A stretch of 64,000 bases of DNA from Streptomyces sp. JHA26 (GCF_002005565.1 NZ_BDJC01000020.1:1-64000), one strand, 5' to 3'; shown: positions 1 to 8,993, numbered from the stretch's first letter. Notes: generated from the sequence alone by a model not told the origin. Numbers and translations: made by a program.

Positions 1-1
1 C

Positions 2-289
2 GCCCCGGGGACGCCGGGCCCGGCCCGGGCCACCGCCGCCCTCACCACCGCCCTGGGCGCCGCCTACGCCGCCGCGGCCGCCCGCCCCTACCTCCACGCC
101 ACGCTCAACCCCTCGCCCCCGCTCACCCAGCGTGCCGTCGGGGGCGGCATCCGGGCCACGGTCCCGCTCCAGGCGGCCCTCGCCGCCCGCTCCGGTGCGG
201 TCGCCACGTCCCTCCTGGTCGCGGCCCTGGCCCCGGCGGGCCGGCTGTTCGCGAGGAGGACCGGCATGAGGAAGGTGAGCATCACATGA
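2..289 (+). CDS. UbiA-like prenyltransferase of an Ebo cluster, C-terminal end only (EboC-like)
   Basis: The gene enters from the left edge, so only the last 95 residues are visible. They are Ala/Leu-rich and consistent with membrane helices, and end in a basic tail (RRTGMRKVSIT). The stop TGA overlaps the next start as ATGA at 286-289, so translation is coupled to the isomerase. UbiA-family enzymes transfer isoprenyl groups within the membrane. The assignment rests mainly on the neighbours, because UbiA-like EboC accompanies EboA, TatD-like and EboE proteins in Ebo operons. The piece has too little sequence for a motif-based call. It could be another polytopic membrane protein, but the gene order argues for EboC. 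Confidence 0.55.
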   Translation, partial: APGTPGPARATAALTTALGAAYAAAAARPYLHATLNPSPPLTQRAVGGGIRATVPLQAALAARSGAVATSLLVAALAPAGRLFARRTGMRKVSIT

Positions 290-1263
290 GCCGGAACCCG
301 CATCACGAGCCACCCGCGAACGCGGACGCGACCACCGCCACCGGCCTGCGGCCGGACCCGGACAGCGCCTCCCCGTCCCCGCTCCGTTTCGGCTACGGCA
401 CCAACGGCCTCACCGACCTCCGCCTGGACGACGCCCTCGCCCTCCTCGCCGACCTCGGCTACGACGGCGTCGGCCTGACGCTCGACCACATGCACCTTGA
501 CCCGCTCGCCCCCGACCTCGCCGCCCGCACCCGCCGGGTCGCGCACCGCCTGGCCGCCCTCGGGCTGGGCGTCACGGTGGAGACGGGCGCCCGCTACGTG
601 CTCGACCCGCGCCGCAAGCACGGCCCGTCCCTCCTCGACCCGGACCCGGAGGACCGCGCCCGCCGCACCGACCTCCTCGTGCGGGCCGTCCGGGTCGCCG
701 CCGACCTCGGCGCGCACGCCGTGCACTGCTTCAGCGGCATCACCCCACCCGGCACGGACGAGGACACGGCCTGGAAGCGGCTGGCCGAGTCCCTCGCCCC
801 GGTCCTGGACGCCGCCGCCGACGCCGGCGTGCCTCTGGCCGTCGAGCCCGAACCGGGCCACCTGCTGGCCGCCCTCGCCGACTTCCACGTCCTGCGCCGC
901 ACCCTCGGCGACCCCGAGCACCTCGGCCTCACCCTGGACATCGGCCACTGCCAGTGCCTCGAGCCCCTGCCGCCCGCCGACTGCGTGCGCGAGGCCGCTC
1001 CCTGGCTGCGCCACGTGCAGATCGAGGACATGCGCCGCGGCGTCCACGAACACCTCCCCTTCGGAGACGGCGAGATCGACTTCCCGCCCGTCCTCGAGGC
1101 CCTCGCCGCCACCGGCTACCAGGGCCTGACCGTCGTCGAACTGCCCCGCCACTCGCACGCGGGCCCCCGCTTCGCCGAACACTCCCTCCCGTTCCTCCGC
1201 CGGGCGGCGGCGACGGCGTCCCCCTCCGCCGACCACCGGGGCGAGCCCTCCGCCACCCTCTGA
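286..1263 (+). CDS. Sugar phosphate isomerase/epimerase (AP endonuclease 2-type TIM barrel)
   Basis: This 325-residue protein has the xylose-isomerase-like TIM-barrel pattern. FGYGTNGLTDLRLDDAL is the first strand, VEPEPGH a metal-binding Glu, LTLDIGHCQCLE the Asp/His strand and HVQIEDM the later metal-binding strand. The first 30 residues are Pro/Ala-rich and probably disordered. Its start overlaps the upstream stop (ATGA), and only 13 bases with a GGGAG ribosome site separate it from eboA, so it belongs to the Ebo operon. Family members isomerise or epimerise sugar phosphates or cyclitols at a divalent metal; the substrate here is unknown. Ebo operons typically carry one or two such barrels, thought to act on the head-group of a prenylated metabolite. 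Confidence 0.85.
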   Translation: MSRNPHHEPPANADATTATGLRPDPDSASPSPLRFGYGTNGLTDLRLDDALALLADLGYDGVGLTLDHMHLDPLAPDLAARTRRVAHRLAALGLGVTVETGARYVLDPRRKHGPSLLDPDPEDRARRTDLLVRAVRVAADLGAHAVHCFSGITPPGTDEDTAWKRLAESLAPVLDAAADAGVPLAVEPEPGHLLAALADFHVLRRTLGDPEHLGLTLDIGHCQCLEPLPPADCVREAAPWLRHVQIEDMRRGVHEHLPFGDGEIDFPPVLEALAATGYQGLTVVELPRHSHAGPRFAEHSLPFLRRAAATASPSADHRGEPSATL

Positions 1264-1276
1264 AGGGAGCCATCCC

Positions 1277-2005
1277 ATGACCAGATCCCACGCCACCCAC
1301 CGCACCCAGGACACGGATGGCACCCCCGCCGAGCACGCCGCGCAGGGCACCGTCCCCGCCCACCTCGCGCCGGCCGGCCTGCACGCGCTCCTCACCGCCC
1401 GGCTCGCCCCGGCCGCCCGCGCCTGGCTCGACCAGGCCCTGGACGAGGCCACCGCCCACCCCGGCACCCACGGCCCGATCTCCGTGTGGGAGCTGCGCCT
1501 CGCCGAGGCCGGCCGCCGCTGCGGTCCCGCCCACGCCGACGCCGCCCGCGTCCTCATCCTGCACGCGGCCCGCGCCGACGCCGGCGTCCTGTCCCGGGTG
1601 TACGCGCAGGGCACCGCCGACGAACGCCGCGCCGTCCTGCAGGCGCTGCCCCACCTGGTGCCCGGCCCCGACGCCCTCCCGCTCGTCGAGGACGCCCTGC
1701 GCACCAACGACACCCGGCTGGTCGCCGCCGCCCTCGGCCCCTACGCCGCCCGGCACCTGGACGCCCACCAGTGGCGGCACGCCGTGCTGAAGTGCCTGTT
1801 CACCGGTGTCCCCGTCGACCAGGTGGCGGACCTGGACCGGCGGGCCGGCGGGGACGGCGAACTCGCCCGCATGCTCACCGACTACGCCGCCGAACGCACC
1901 GCCGCGGGCCGTCCCGTCCCCGACGACCTGCACCGCGTCCTGGCCCTGACCGAGGCCCCGCGCTCCTCGCACGGCACGGCCGACCCCCACGGCAAGGAGT
2001 CCTGA
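1277..2005 (+). CDS. eboA: EboA domain-containing protein
   Basis: This 242-residue soluble, Ala/Arg/Leu-rich protein has a helical repeat look and no signal peptide or membrane segment. Residues 35-80 (LHALLTARLAPAARAWLDQALDEA) and the central WRHAVLKCLFTGVPVDQV segment match the EboA pattern as I remember it. EboA has no established biochemical activity. In cyanobacteria the ebo genes are needed to move the scytonemin precursor to the periplasm; the role in actinomycetes is unproven. Its stop overlaps the TatD start (TGATG, 2003-2007), which indicates translational coupling. The name depends on synteny with TatD and EboE as much as on the sequence. Confidence 0.75.
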   Translation: MTRSHATHRTQDTDGTPAEHAAQGTVPAHLAPAGLHALLTARLAPAARAWLDQALDEATAHPGTHGPISVWELRLAEAGRRCGPAHADAARVLILHAARADAGVLSRVYAQGTADERRAVLQALPHLVPGPDALPLVEDALRTNDTRLVAAALGPYAARHLDAHQWRHAVLKCLFTGVPVDQVADLDRRAGGDGELARMLTDYAAERTAAGRPVPDDLHRVLALTEAPRSSHGTADPHGKES

Positions 2006-2853
2006 TGCGCATCTTCGACCCCCACATCCACATGACCTCCCGCACCACCGACGACTACGAGGCCATGCACGCCGCGGGCGTCCGCGCCGTCGTCGAGCCC
2101 TCCTTCTGGCTCGGCCAGCCCCGCACCTCTCCCGACTCCTTCCGCGACTACTTCGACGCCCTCCTTGGCTGGGAGCCCTTCCGCGCCGCCCAGTACGGCA
2201 TCGCCCACCACTGCACGATCGCCCTCAACCCCAAGGAGGCCAACGACCCGCGCTGCCTGCCGGTCCTGGACGAACTGCCCCGCTACCTCGTCAAGGACCG
2301 CGTCGTGGCCGTCGGCGAGATCGGCTACGACTCGATGACCCCGGCCGAGGACAAGGCCCTGGCCGCGCAGCTCCAGCTCGCCGCCGACCACGGCCTGCCC
2401 GCCCTGGTGCACACCCCGCACCGCGACAAGCTCGCCGGCCTGCGCCGCACCCTCGACGTGGTCCGCGAGTCCGCCCTGCCCGTGGACCGGGTCCTGGTCG
2501 ACCACCTCAACGAGACCACCGTCGGGGAGGCCAAGGACAGCGGCGCCTGGCTCGGCTTCTCCGTCTACCCGGACACCAAGATGGACGAGGCCCGCATGGT
2601 CGCCCTCCTGCGCGCGTACGGCCCCGAACGGGTCCTGGTGAACTCCGCCGCCGACTGGGGGAAGAGCGATCCGCTCAAGACCCGCAAGGTCGGCGACCTG
2701 ATGCTCGCCGAGGGCTTCACCGAGGACGACGTGGACCGGGTGCTGTGGCGCAACCCCGTCGCCTTCTACGGGCTCAGCGGGCGCCTGAGCCTCGACGTGG
2801 CCGCCTCCGACGCCACCCACGAGGGCAACTCCATCCTGCGCGGCGGGGAGTGA
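2005..2853 (+). CDS. TatD family metal-dependent hydrolase of the Ebo operon
   Basis: The ATG at 2005 overlaps the eboA stop and begins MRIFDPHIHMTSRTTDDYEAM, giving 282 residues. DPHIHM is the amidohydrolase HxH metal site. VGEIGYD supplies the bridging Glu, LVHTPH and VLVDHLNE later metal ligands, and VNSAADWG the terminal Asp. This is a complete TatD set. TatD proteins are cytosolic metal-dependent nucleases or hydrolases, but in Ebo operons (where this type is called EboB) the substrate is probably a small metabolite. The gene lies 3 bases upstream of eboE and is co-transcribed with it. The motifs make the fold call firm; the substrate is unknown. Confidence 0.88.
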   Translation: MRIFDPHIHMTSRTTDDYEAMHAAGVRAVVEPSFWLGQPRTSPDSFRDYFDALLGWEPFRAAQYGIAHHCTIALNPKEANDPRCLPVLDELPRYLVKDRVVAVGEIGYDSMTPAEDKALAAQLQLAADHGLPALVHTPHRDKLAGLRRTLDVVRESALPVDRVLVDHLNETTVGEAKDSGAWLGFSVYPDTKMDEARMVALLRAYGPERVLVNSAADWGKSDPLKTRKVGDLMLAEGFTEDDVDRVLWRNPVAFYGLSGRLSLDVAASDATHEGNSILRGGE

Positions 2854-2856
2854 GCG

Positions 2857-4032
2857 ATGCGCTTCCGGCACCCCGACGGCTCCACCGTCCACCTCGCCTA
2901 CTGCACCAACGTCCACCCCGCCGAGACCCTCGACGGCGTCCTCGCCCAGCTCCGCGACCACTGCGAACCCGTCCGCAGGCGCCTGGGCCGCGACCGCCTC
3001 GGCATCGGCCTGTGGCTCGCCCGCGACGCCGCCCACGCCCTGGTCACCGACCCCTCGGCACTGCGCGGCCTGCGCGGCGAACTCGACCGGCGCGGCCTGG
3101 AGGTCGTCACCCTCAACGGCTTCCCCTACGAGGGATTCGGCGCCGAAGAGGTCAAGTACCGGGTCTACAAGCCCGACTGGGCCGACCCCGAGCGCCTCGA
3201 CCACACCACCTCCCTCGCCCGCGTCCTCGCCGGCCTGCTGCCCGACGACGTCACCGAGGGGACCGTCTCCACCCTGCCGTTGGCCTGGCGCACCGCCTAC
3301 GACGACACCCGCGCCGACAAGGCCCGGAGTGCCCTGGCCACCCTGGCCGAACGCCTCGACGCCCTCGAGGAACTGACCGGCCGCTCCATCCGCATCGGCC
3401 TCGAACCCGAACCCGGCTGCGTCGTGGAGACCACCCACGACGCGATCGCCCCGCTGACCGCGATCGGCCACGACCGCGTCGGCGTCTGCGTCGACACCTG
3501 CCACCTCGCCACCTCCTTCGAGGACCCGCACACCGCCCTGGACGCCCTGACCGAGGCCCGCGTCCCCGTCGTCAAGTCCCAGCTCTCCGCCGCCCTGCAC
3601 GCCGAACACCCCCGCGATCCCGCGGTCCGCGAAGCCCTCGCCGCCTTCGCCGAACCCCGCTTCCTGCACCAGACCCGCACCACCACCGTCGACGGCGCCC
3701 TGCACGGCACCGACGACCTCGACGAGGCCCTGGCCGCCGACGGCCCGCTTCCCGGCACCGCTGCCTGGCGCGCCCACTTCCACGTCCCGCTGCACGCCGA
3801 CCCCGCGGCACCCCTCACCTCCACGCTCCCCGTACTGAAGGCCGCGCTGTCCCGGCTCGTCGGCGGCCCGCACCCGCTCACCCGCCACCTGGAGGTCGAG
3901 ACGTACACCTGGCAGGCCCTCCCGCCCGAGCTGCGGCCCCGCGGCCGCGCCCAGCTCACCGACGGCATCGCCGCCGAGCTCACCCTCGCCCGCGACCTGC
4001 TGACCGACCTCGGCCTGAAGGAACTGCCATGA
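2857..4032 (+). CDS. eboE: Metabolite traffic protein EboE (TIM-barrel, sugar phosphate isomerase-like)
   Basis: This 391-residue protein opens with the characteristic EboE phrase HLAYCTNVHPAETLDGV and continues with LNGFPYEGFGAEEVKYRVYKPDW. A xylose-isomerase-like barrel follows, with IGLEPEPGCVVETT (metal Glu), VGVCVDTCHLATSFE (Asp/His strand) and HFHVPL near residue 310. The length fits the family. It starts 3 bases after the TatD gene and ends in an ATGA overlap with the next gene. EboE is implicated with EboA in metabolite export, while the catalytic step is unknown. Of all genes in this operon the N-terminal motif is the most distinctive, which anchors the Ebo identification. Confidence 0.88.
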   Translation: MRFRHPDGSTVHLAYCTNVHPAETLDGVLAQLRDHCEPVRRRLGRDRLGIGLWLARDAAHALVTDPSALRGLRGELDRRGLEVVTLNGFPYEGFGAEEVKYRVYKPDWADPERLDHTTSLARVLAGLLPDDVTEGTVSTLPLAWRTAYDDTRADKARSALATLAERLDALEELTGRSIRIGLEPEPGCVVETTHDAIAPLTAIGHDRVGVCVDTCHLATSFEDPHTALDALTEARVPVVKSQLSAALHAEHPRDPAVREALAAFAEPRFLHQTRTTTVDGALHGTDDLDEALAADGPLPGTAAWRAHFHVPLHADPAAPLTSTLPVLKAALSRLVGGPHPLTRHLEVETYTWQALPPELRPRGRAQLTDGIAAELTLARDLLTDLGLKELP

Positions 4033-5435
4033 CCGCCGCCCCCGCCCCCGCCTCCTCCGACGGACCGACCCCGCTCCTCGTCCTGGACGTCGTCGGCCTC
4101 ACCCCCCGTCTCCTCGACCACATGCCCCACCTCAAGAAGCTCGGACAGTCCGGCTCCCGGGCACCGCTCGGCACCGTCCTGCCCGCCGTCACCTGCGCCG
4201 CCCAGTCCACCTTCCTCACCGGCACCATGCCCTCCGAACACGGCATCGTCGGCAACGGCTGGTACTTCCGCGAACTCGGCGAGGTCCTGCTGTGGCGCCA
4301 GCACAACGGACTCGTCGGCGGCGACAAGCTCTGGGACGCCGCCCGCCGCGCCCACCCCGGCTACACGGTCGCCAACATCTGCTGGTGGTACGCCATGGGC
4401 GCCGACACCGACATCACCGTCACCCCCCGTCCCGTCTACTACGCCGACGGCCGCAAGGAACCCGACTGCTACACCCGGCCCCCGGCCCTGCACGACGAAC
4501 TCACCGACAAGCTCGGCACCTTCCCCCTCTTCCACTTCTGGGGCCCCGGCGCCGACCTGGTCTCCAGCCAGTGGATCATCGACGCCACCCGGCACATCAT
4601 GGCCACCCGCCACCCCGACCTGACGCTCTGTTACCTCCCTCACCTCGACTACGACCTGCAGCGCTTCGGCCCCGACGACCCGCGCTCCCTCAAGGCCGCC
4701 GCCGACCTGGACGCGGCACTCGCCCCGCTCCTCGACGACGCCCGGGCCGAGGGCCGCACCGTCGTCGCGCTCTCCGAGTACGGCATCACCCCCGTGAACC
4801 GGCCCGTGGACATCAACCGCGCCCTGCGCCGCGCCGGCCTGCTCGAGGTGCACACCCAGGACGGCATGGAGTACCTCGACCCGATGGCCTCCCGCGCCTT
4901 CGCGGTCGCCGACCACCAGATCGCCCACGTGTACGTCCGCCGCCCCGAGGACCTCGACGCCACCCGCGCCGCCCTCGACGGCCTGCCCGGCATCGAGCAG
5001 CTCATCGACGACGAGGGCAAGAAGGCCCACCACCTCGACCACCCGCGCGCCGGCGAGCTGGTCGCCGTCGCGGAGCCGGACGCCTGGTTCACGTACTACT
5101 ACTGGCTCGACGACGACCGCGCGCCCGACTTCGCGCAGCTCGTCGAGATCCACCGCAAACCCGGCTACGACCCGGTCGAGCTGTTCATGGACCCGCTCGA
5201 CCCCTATGTGAAGGTCAAGGCCGCAACGGCCGTGGCCCGCAAGAAGCTCGGCATGCGCTACCGCATGGCGGTCGTGCCCCTGGACGCCTCACCTATTCGC
5301 GGCAGCCACGGCCGCCTCCCCGCGAGCGACGACGACGGTCCGCTCCTCATCTGCTCCACCCCCCGCGCTGTCGGTGACCGCGTCGCGGCCACCGATGTGA
5401 AACAACTCCTGCTCCAACTGGCCGGACTCGGCTGA
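4029..5435 (+). CDS. Type I phosphodiesterase/nucleotide pyrophosphatase-like protein (EboF position)
   Basis: The 468-residue protein begins at the ATG overlapping the eboE stop. PLLVLDVVGL provides the first metal Asp. PAVTCAAQSTFLTGTMPSEHG carries the nucleophile Thr and is typical of the nucleotide pyrophosphatase branch of the alkaline phosphatase superfamily. LPHLDYDLQ and a late SHG motif give further metal ligands. No signal peptide is seen, so it should act in the cytosol. These enzymes hydrolyse phosphodiester or pyrophosphate bonds, which fits removal of a phosphate group from a prenyl-linked or sugar-linked intermediate. It closes the translationally coupled Ebo gene set; 115 bases separate it from the next start. 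Confidence 0.85.
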   Translation: MTAAPAPASSDGPTPLLVLDVVGLTPRLLDHMPHLKKLGQSGSRAPLGTVLPAVTCAAQSTFLTGTMPSEHGIVGNGWYFRELGEVLLWRQHNGLVGGDKLWDAARRAHPGYTVANICWWYAMGADTDITVTPRPVYYADGRKEPDCYTRPPALHDELTDKLGTFPLFHFWGPGADLVSSQWIIDATRHIMATRHPDLTLCYLPHLDYDLQRFGPDDPRSLKAAADLDAALAPLLDDARAEGRTVVALSEYGITPVNRPVDINRALRRAGLLEVHTQDGMEYLDPMASRAFAVADHQIAHVYVRRPEDLDATRAALDGLPGIEQLIDDEGKKAHHLDHPRAGELVAVAEPDAWFTYYYWLDDDRAPDFAQLVEIHRKPGYDPVELFMDPLDPYVKVKAATAVARKKLGMRYRMAVVPLDASPIRGSHGRLPASDDDGPLLICSTPRAVGDRVAATDVKQLLLQLAGLG

Positions 5436-5550
5436 CGCACCACCCGGTACGCCCGCCGCATTCCGACTACTGAGAGTGAAACACACGGCACTGACAACGG
5501 CCCGCCCGAGCCGCATCGGCGCAGGCCACGACCCCAGAAGGCAGGCATCA

Positions 5551-6759
5551 GTGACCCCGTTCACGGACCCCTCCCGCACCGACTCCGGCATCGCCCCGGC
5601 CGCCGACGGCCCGGACGAGAGCCTGCGCCGCACCCTCGGCGTGAACCGACGCCGCTTCCTCAGCACCTGCACCGCCGTGGCGGCCGGAGCCGTGGCGGCC
5701 CCCGTCTTCGGCGCCTCCCCGGCCCTCGCCCACGACCGGGACAGAGACCACGGCCACGGCCACGACCACGGCCACGGGCAGGTCCTCGTCCCGGCGGACA
5801 AGCGCGGCATCATCCTCTACACCGTCCGCGACGCCACCGCCCGCGACCCCCTCGCCTCCGACCTGCCCTCCGGCTTCCGCGAGGTCTTCAAGCAGCTGTC
5901 CCGCCACGGCTACCGCCAGGTGGAGTTCGCCGGCTACAACCAGCACGCCAACGCGCCGGGCGGCGCCAGCCTGGAATCCGTCCAGGGCGCCAAGCTGCTG
6001 CGCTCCTGGCTCGACGAGTACGGCCTGCGGGCCCAGGGCAACCACGGCTTCATCCCGTCCTCCTGGCCGCTGACCACGGCGGACCTGGACACCTTCAAGA
6101 AGCACCTGGAGATCGCCAACATCCTCGGCATGGACCACATGGGTACCGGCGGCGACCCCACCGGCAGCGCCTACCGCGCCGACTGGGACGTGGCCGCCGA
6201 CAAGTGGAACGCCCTCGGCGCGATCGCCCACCGCGAGGGCATCAAGCTCTACACCCACAACCACGACAGCGCCTACGGCTTCCTGCTCGACGGCGGCCCG
6301 CTGGACGAACAGGGCCGGCCGACCCGCAGCTCCGGCATCCGGAAGCTGGAGTACTTCCTCAAGATCACCGACCCGAAGGTGGTCTGGCTGGAGATGGACA
6401 TCTTCTGGGCGCACGTCGCCCAGTACAAGTTCCACACGTACACCGCCCACGACGGCTCCACCCGGAAGAACGTCTTCGACCCGGCCGGGCTGGTCGTCCG
6501 CAACAACCGGCGCTACCCGCTCTTCCACGCCAAGGACGGCGTGGTCAGCACCACCAACGGCATGGGCTACGACATGGTGCCCTTCGGAACCGGGGTCATC
6601 GACTACATGACGTTCTTCTCCCGGGTCGGGCAGCGGAACTACCACAACCCGATGATCGAGGACGACAACTCCCCGAGCGCGACCGACCCGGCGCAGTCGC
6701 TGCGCGAGGCCAAGATCAGCTACGACAACCTGGCGGCCCTGCGCAAGCGGCGCCACTGA
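5551..6759 (+). CDS. Tat-exported TIM-barrel protein (sugar phosphate isomerase/epimerase family)
   Basis: I place the start at GTG 5551 because AGAAGG lies about 10 bases upstream; an in-frame GTG at 5476 is open but has no clear ribosome site. The 402-residue product has a twin-arginine signal (NRRRFLSTC, then a hydrophobic Ala-rich stretch ending ASPALA). A His/Asp-rich tether follows (HDRDRDHGHGHDHGHGQ), then a xylose-isomerase-like barrel with RQVEFAGYNQHAN, KLYTHNHDSAYGF, VWLEMDIFWAH and YPLFHAKDG. The protein should therefore work outside the membrane. The His-rich segment may bind Zn, Ni or Cu. It follows the Ebo genes on the same strand and ends just before a strong hairpin. The substrate is unknown. 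Confidence 0.85.
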   Translation: MTPFTDPSRTDSGIAPAADGPDESLRRTLGVNRRRFLSTCTAVAAGAVAAPVFGASPALAHDRDRDHGHGHDHGHGQVLVPADKRGIILYTVRDATARDPLASDLPSGFREVFKQLSRHGYRQVEFAGYNQHANAPGGASLESVQGAKLLRSWLDEYGLRAQGNHGFIPSSWPLTTADLDTFKKHLEIANILGMDHMGTGGDPTGSAYRADWDVAADKWNALGAIAHREGIKLYTHNHDSAYGFLLDGGPLDEQGRPTRSSGIRKLEYFLKITDPKVVWLEMDIFWAHVAQYKFHTYTAHDGSTRKNVFDPAGLVVRNNRRYPLFHAKDGVVSTTNGMGYDMVPFGTGVIDYMTFFSRVGQRNYHNPMIEDDNSPSATDPAQSLREAKISYDNLAALRKRRH

Positions 6760-6767
6760 CCGGAACA

Positions 6768-6815
6768 CGGACCGGGCGGCCCTTCCGCGTGCCGCGGGAG
6801 GGGCCGCCCGGTCCG
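6768..6815 (+). terminator. Strong hairpin terminator after the Tat-exported barrel gene
   Basis: A perfect 15-bp inverted repeat, arms 6768-6782 and 6801-6815, encloses an 18-base loop and starts 9 bases after the stop codon. There is no U-tract, which is usual for streptomycete terminators. Confidence 0.75.
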
Positions 6816-6850
6816 TGCCGGTCCGTGCCGGTCCGTGCCGGTCCGTGCCG
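6811..6850. repeat. Four tandem copies of a 10-bp unit
   Basis: The unit GTCCGTGCCG occurs four times head to tail without change. The first copy overlaps the right arm of the terminator hairpin, so the array may have grown by slippage from it. Confidence 0.9.
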
Positions 6851-6874
6851 GCCCGGCGGGGGAGGTCCGTCGGG

Positions 6875-7091
6875 TCATCCCTCGCCGAGCGGCCGGGGGC
6901 CGGGTGTGACGCGCTTGTCGCCGGAGCGTCCCGGCGGCCGCAGGAACAGCGCCGCGAACATCGGGAAGCGGTGCGAACGCCAGCGACAGGTAGCCGAGCA
7001 GCGTGCCGGCCGACCCCAGCATCATCGCCCAGCGCGCCGGCAGCTTGCCGTTCTCACGCAGCCGCCCCGCCGGAAAGGCGACCGCGTTGCC
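6875..7091 (-). pseudogene. C-terminal fragment of a membrane permease (possibly APC type), frameshifted
   Basis: Read leftwards from about 7091, the sequence gives VAFPAGRLRENG, then KLPARWAMMLGSAGTLLGYL, a basic turn followed by a membrane helix. After a one-base frame change near 6970 it continues as RFPMFAALFLRPP to a TGA at 6875-6877. This looks like the last transmembrane segment and tail of a transporter, perhaps an amino-acid/polyamine (APC) permease, although I cannot confirm the family. It is fused in frame to the acyl-CoA ligase fragment at a shared Gly-Asn (7086-7091). No start and no upstream body are present, so it is a remnant. Confidence 0.5.
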
Positions 7092-8180
7092 CGCGGCCCC
7101 GAACGGCGGGATGAACGCGCGGAACGCCTCGTCCAGGTCGGGCGGGATCTCCATCAGGGACAGCCCGTTGTCCGTCACCGCGTCGGACAGCAGCACGCCG
7201 CTGCCGCCGGCCCCGGTGATGATCACCACGTTGTCGCCCTTCGGCACGGGCAGCACCGGCAACGCGCGCGCGTACTCCAGCATCTCGTTCAGCCCTGGCG
7301 CCCGGATGACCCCGGCCTGCCTCAGCACGTCGTCGTAGACGGCGTCGTCCCCGACGAGCGCCCCGGTGTGCGACCCGGCGGCCTTCGCGCCCGCCGCCGT
7401 GCGCCCCGCCTTGAGCACCACGACCGGCTTCCTCGGCACGGTCGCCCGCGCGGCCTCGACGAACGCGCGCCCGTCCTTGAGATCCTCCAGGTGCATCGCG
7501 ATGCACTCGGTGTGCGGGTCCTCGCCGAACCAGGTCAGCAGGTCGTCCTCGTCCAGGTCCGACTTGTTGCCGAGGCCCACGATCGCCGACACGCCCGTCC
7601 TCGTGGTCCGCGCGAAGCCCAGGATCGCCATCCCGATGCCGCCCGACTGCGAGGTCAGCGCGACCCCGCCCTTGACGTCGTACGGCGTGCAGAACGTGGC
7701 GCACAGGTCCTGCCAGGTCGAGTAGTAGCCGTAGATGTTCGGCCCCAGCAGCCGCACGCCGTACCGCTCGGCGACCGCCACGATCTCGTCCTGGAGCCCG
7801 TGCTCACCGGTCTCCGCGAAACCGGACGGGATCAGCACGGCGTTGGGGATCCCCTTGCGTCCCACCTCCTCCAACGCCGCCGCCACGAACCGCGCGGGGA
7901 TCGCGAAGACCGCCACGTCCACCTCGCCGGGGACGTCGGTGACGCTCTTGTACGCCTTGCGGCCCACGATGTCGTCGGCCCTGGGGTTCACCGGGTGGAT
8001 CTCGCCCGCGAAACCGCCGTCGACGAGGTTGCGCATCACCGAGTTGCCGATCTTGCCGGCTTCGTCGGAGGCGCCGATCACGGCGATCGACGAGGGCTGC
8101 ATCAGCCGGCGCATCGAGGTGAGGATCTCCTCGCGCGTGTACCGGCGGCGCTCCCTGGGCGCCTCGGTCGCGAGGATCAC
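7086..8180 (-). pseudogene. Acetate-CoA ligase family protein (CoA-binding/ligase domains), 3'-truncated
   Basis: The frame gives a good acyl-CoA synthetase (NDP-forming) N-terminal half. SSIAVIGASDEAGKIGNSVMR is the CoA-binding Rossmann motif, RLLGPNIYGYY and LTSQSGGIGMA follow, and SHTGALVGDDAVYDDVLRQAGV leads to the ligase-CoA domain. The family normally continues past PPFGAAGNPVD, but here the text changes after GAAGN into permease-like sequence. The last third and any ATP-grasp part are therefore missing. A GTG at 8180 or the ATG at 8114 could start it, and no clear ribosome site is visible. These enzymes interconvert acyl-CoA, ADP/ATP and acid. The truncation makes activity unlikely. 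Confidence 0.72.
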
Positions 8181-8189
8181 CCGGATGTC

Positions 8190-8993
8190 GGCGGCGACGG
8201 CGCCGACCTGGGCAAACGCCACATCCTCGAACAGGAGGGCCTGAACACCTGGGGCATCTGGAACTTCTCCGACTGGGACACCCTGAGCGCGACGATCCCG
8301 AAACTCTTCGACTACGGCAAGCAGCGCTGCACGGCCTACCCGCGCTTCGTCGTCCAGCGCAGCCTCTTCGACGCGTTCCTCGCCGCCTACCTCCCCGCCG
8401 TCCGCACCCTGCGCACCGGCCACCCCCTCGCCGTCGAGCATCCGGACGACCCGTACCCGGCGCTCGACCTCGGCCCCGTGATCAACGCGGCCAAGGCGAA
8501 GGAGCTGCACGACCAGGTCGCCGAGGCGATCGACCGCGGCGCCGTCCCGCTGCACCGCGGCACCCCGACCGACGCCCGCTTCCTGCCCGGCCAGGACACG
8601 TCGGCGTACGTCCAGCCCGTCACGCTGCTCAACCCGCCCCGCTCCTCCCCGCTGCACCACGCGGAACCGTTCGGCCCGGTCGACACGATCGTCCTGGTCG
8701 ACACGGAGGCGGAACTGCTGGCCGCCATGAACGCGTCCAACGGCGCCCTGGTGGCCACCCTCTCCACGGACGAACGCGCCACCTTCGACCGGCTCGCCCC
8801 GCACATCCGCGCCTTCAAGATCGGCCACGGGGTGCCGCGCTCGCGCGGAGACCGGGACGAGCTGTTCGGCGGCTTCGGCGCGTCCTGGCGCGGCGCCTTC
8901 GTCGGCGGCGACCTCCTCGTCCGCGCGGTGACCCGCGGCCCGGCGGGGGAGAGGCTGCCGGGGAACTTCCCGGAGTACCAGCTCACGCCCTGA
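8190..8993 (+). pseudogene. Aldehyde dehydrogenase family, C-terminal half only
   Basis: From about 8190 the plus strand reads DLGKRHILEQEGLNTWGIW and then DYGKQRCTAYPRFVVQRSLFDAFL, which carries the catalytic Cys of an aldehyde dehydrogenase. LGPVINAAKAKELHDQV, AEPFGPVDTIVLVDTEAELLAAMN and a normal C-terminus follow. The NAD-binding N-terminal half is absent: sequence to the left of 8190 belongs to the oppositely oriented acyl-CoA ligase. The frame stays open far upstream only because of the GC bias. This is one end of a multi-gene deletion or rearrangement scar, and no start codon with a ribosome site could make a functional enzyme. Confidence 0.75.

Noticed and set aside
88-6768. Long open frames on the minus strand opposite the Ebo operon
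   Set aside because: They are Gly/Val/Ala/Arg-rich mirror frames produced by third-position GC; the plus-strand genes have recognisable motifs, ribosome sites and overlaps, the minus frames none.
6811-6850. Tandem 10-mers as a CRISPR-like or regulatory array
   Set aside because: The units are contiguous without spacers, only four copies exist and they grow out of a terminator arm; simple slippage explains them.
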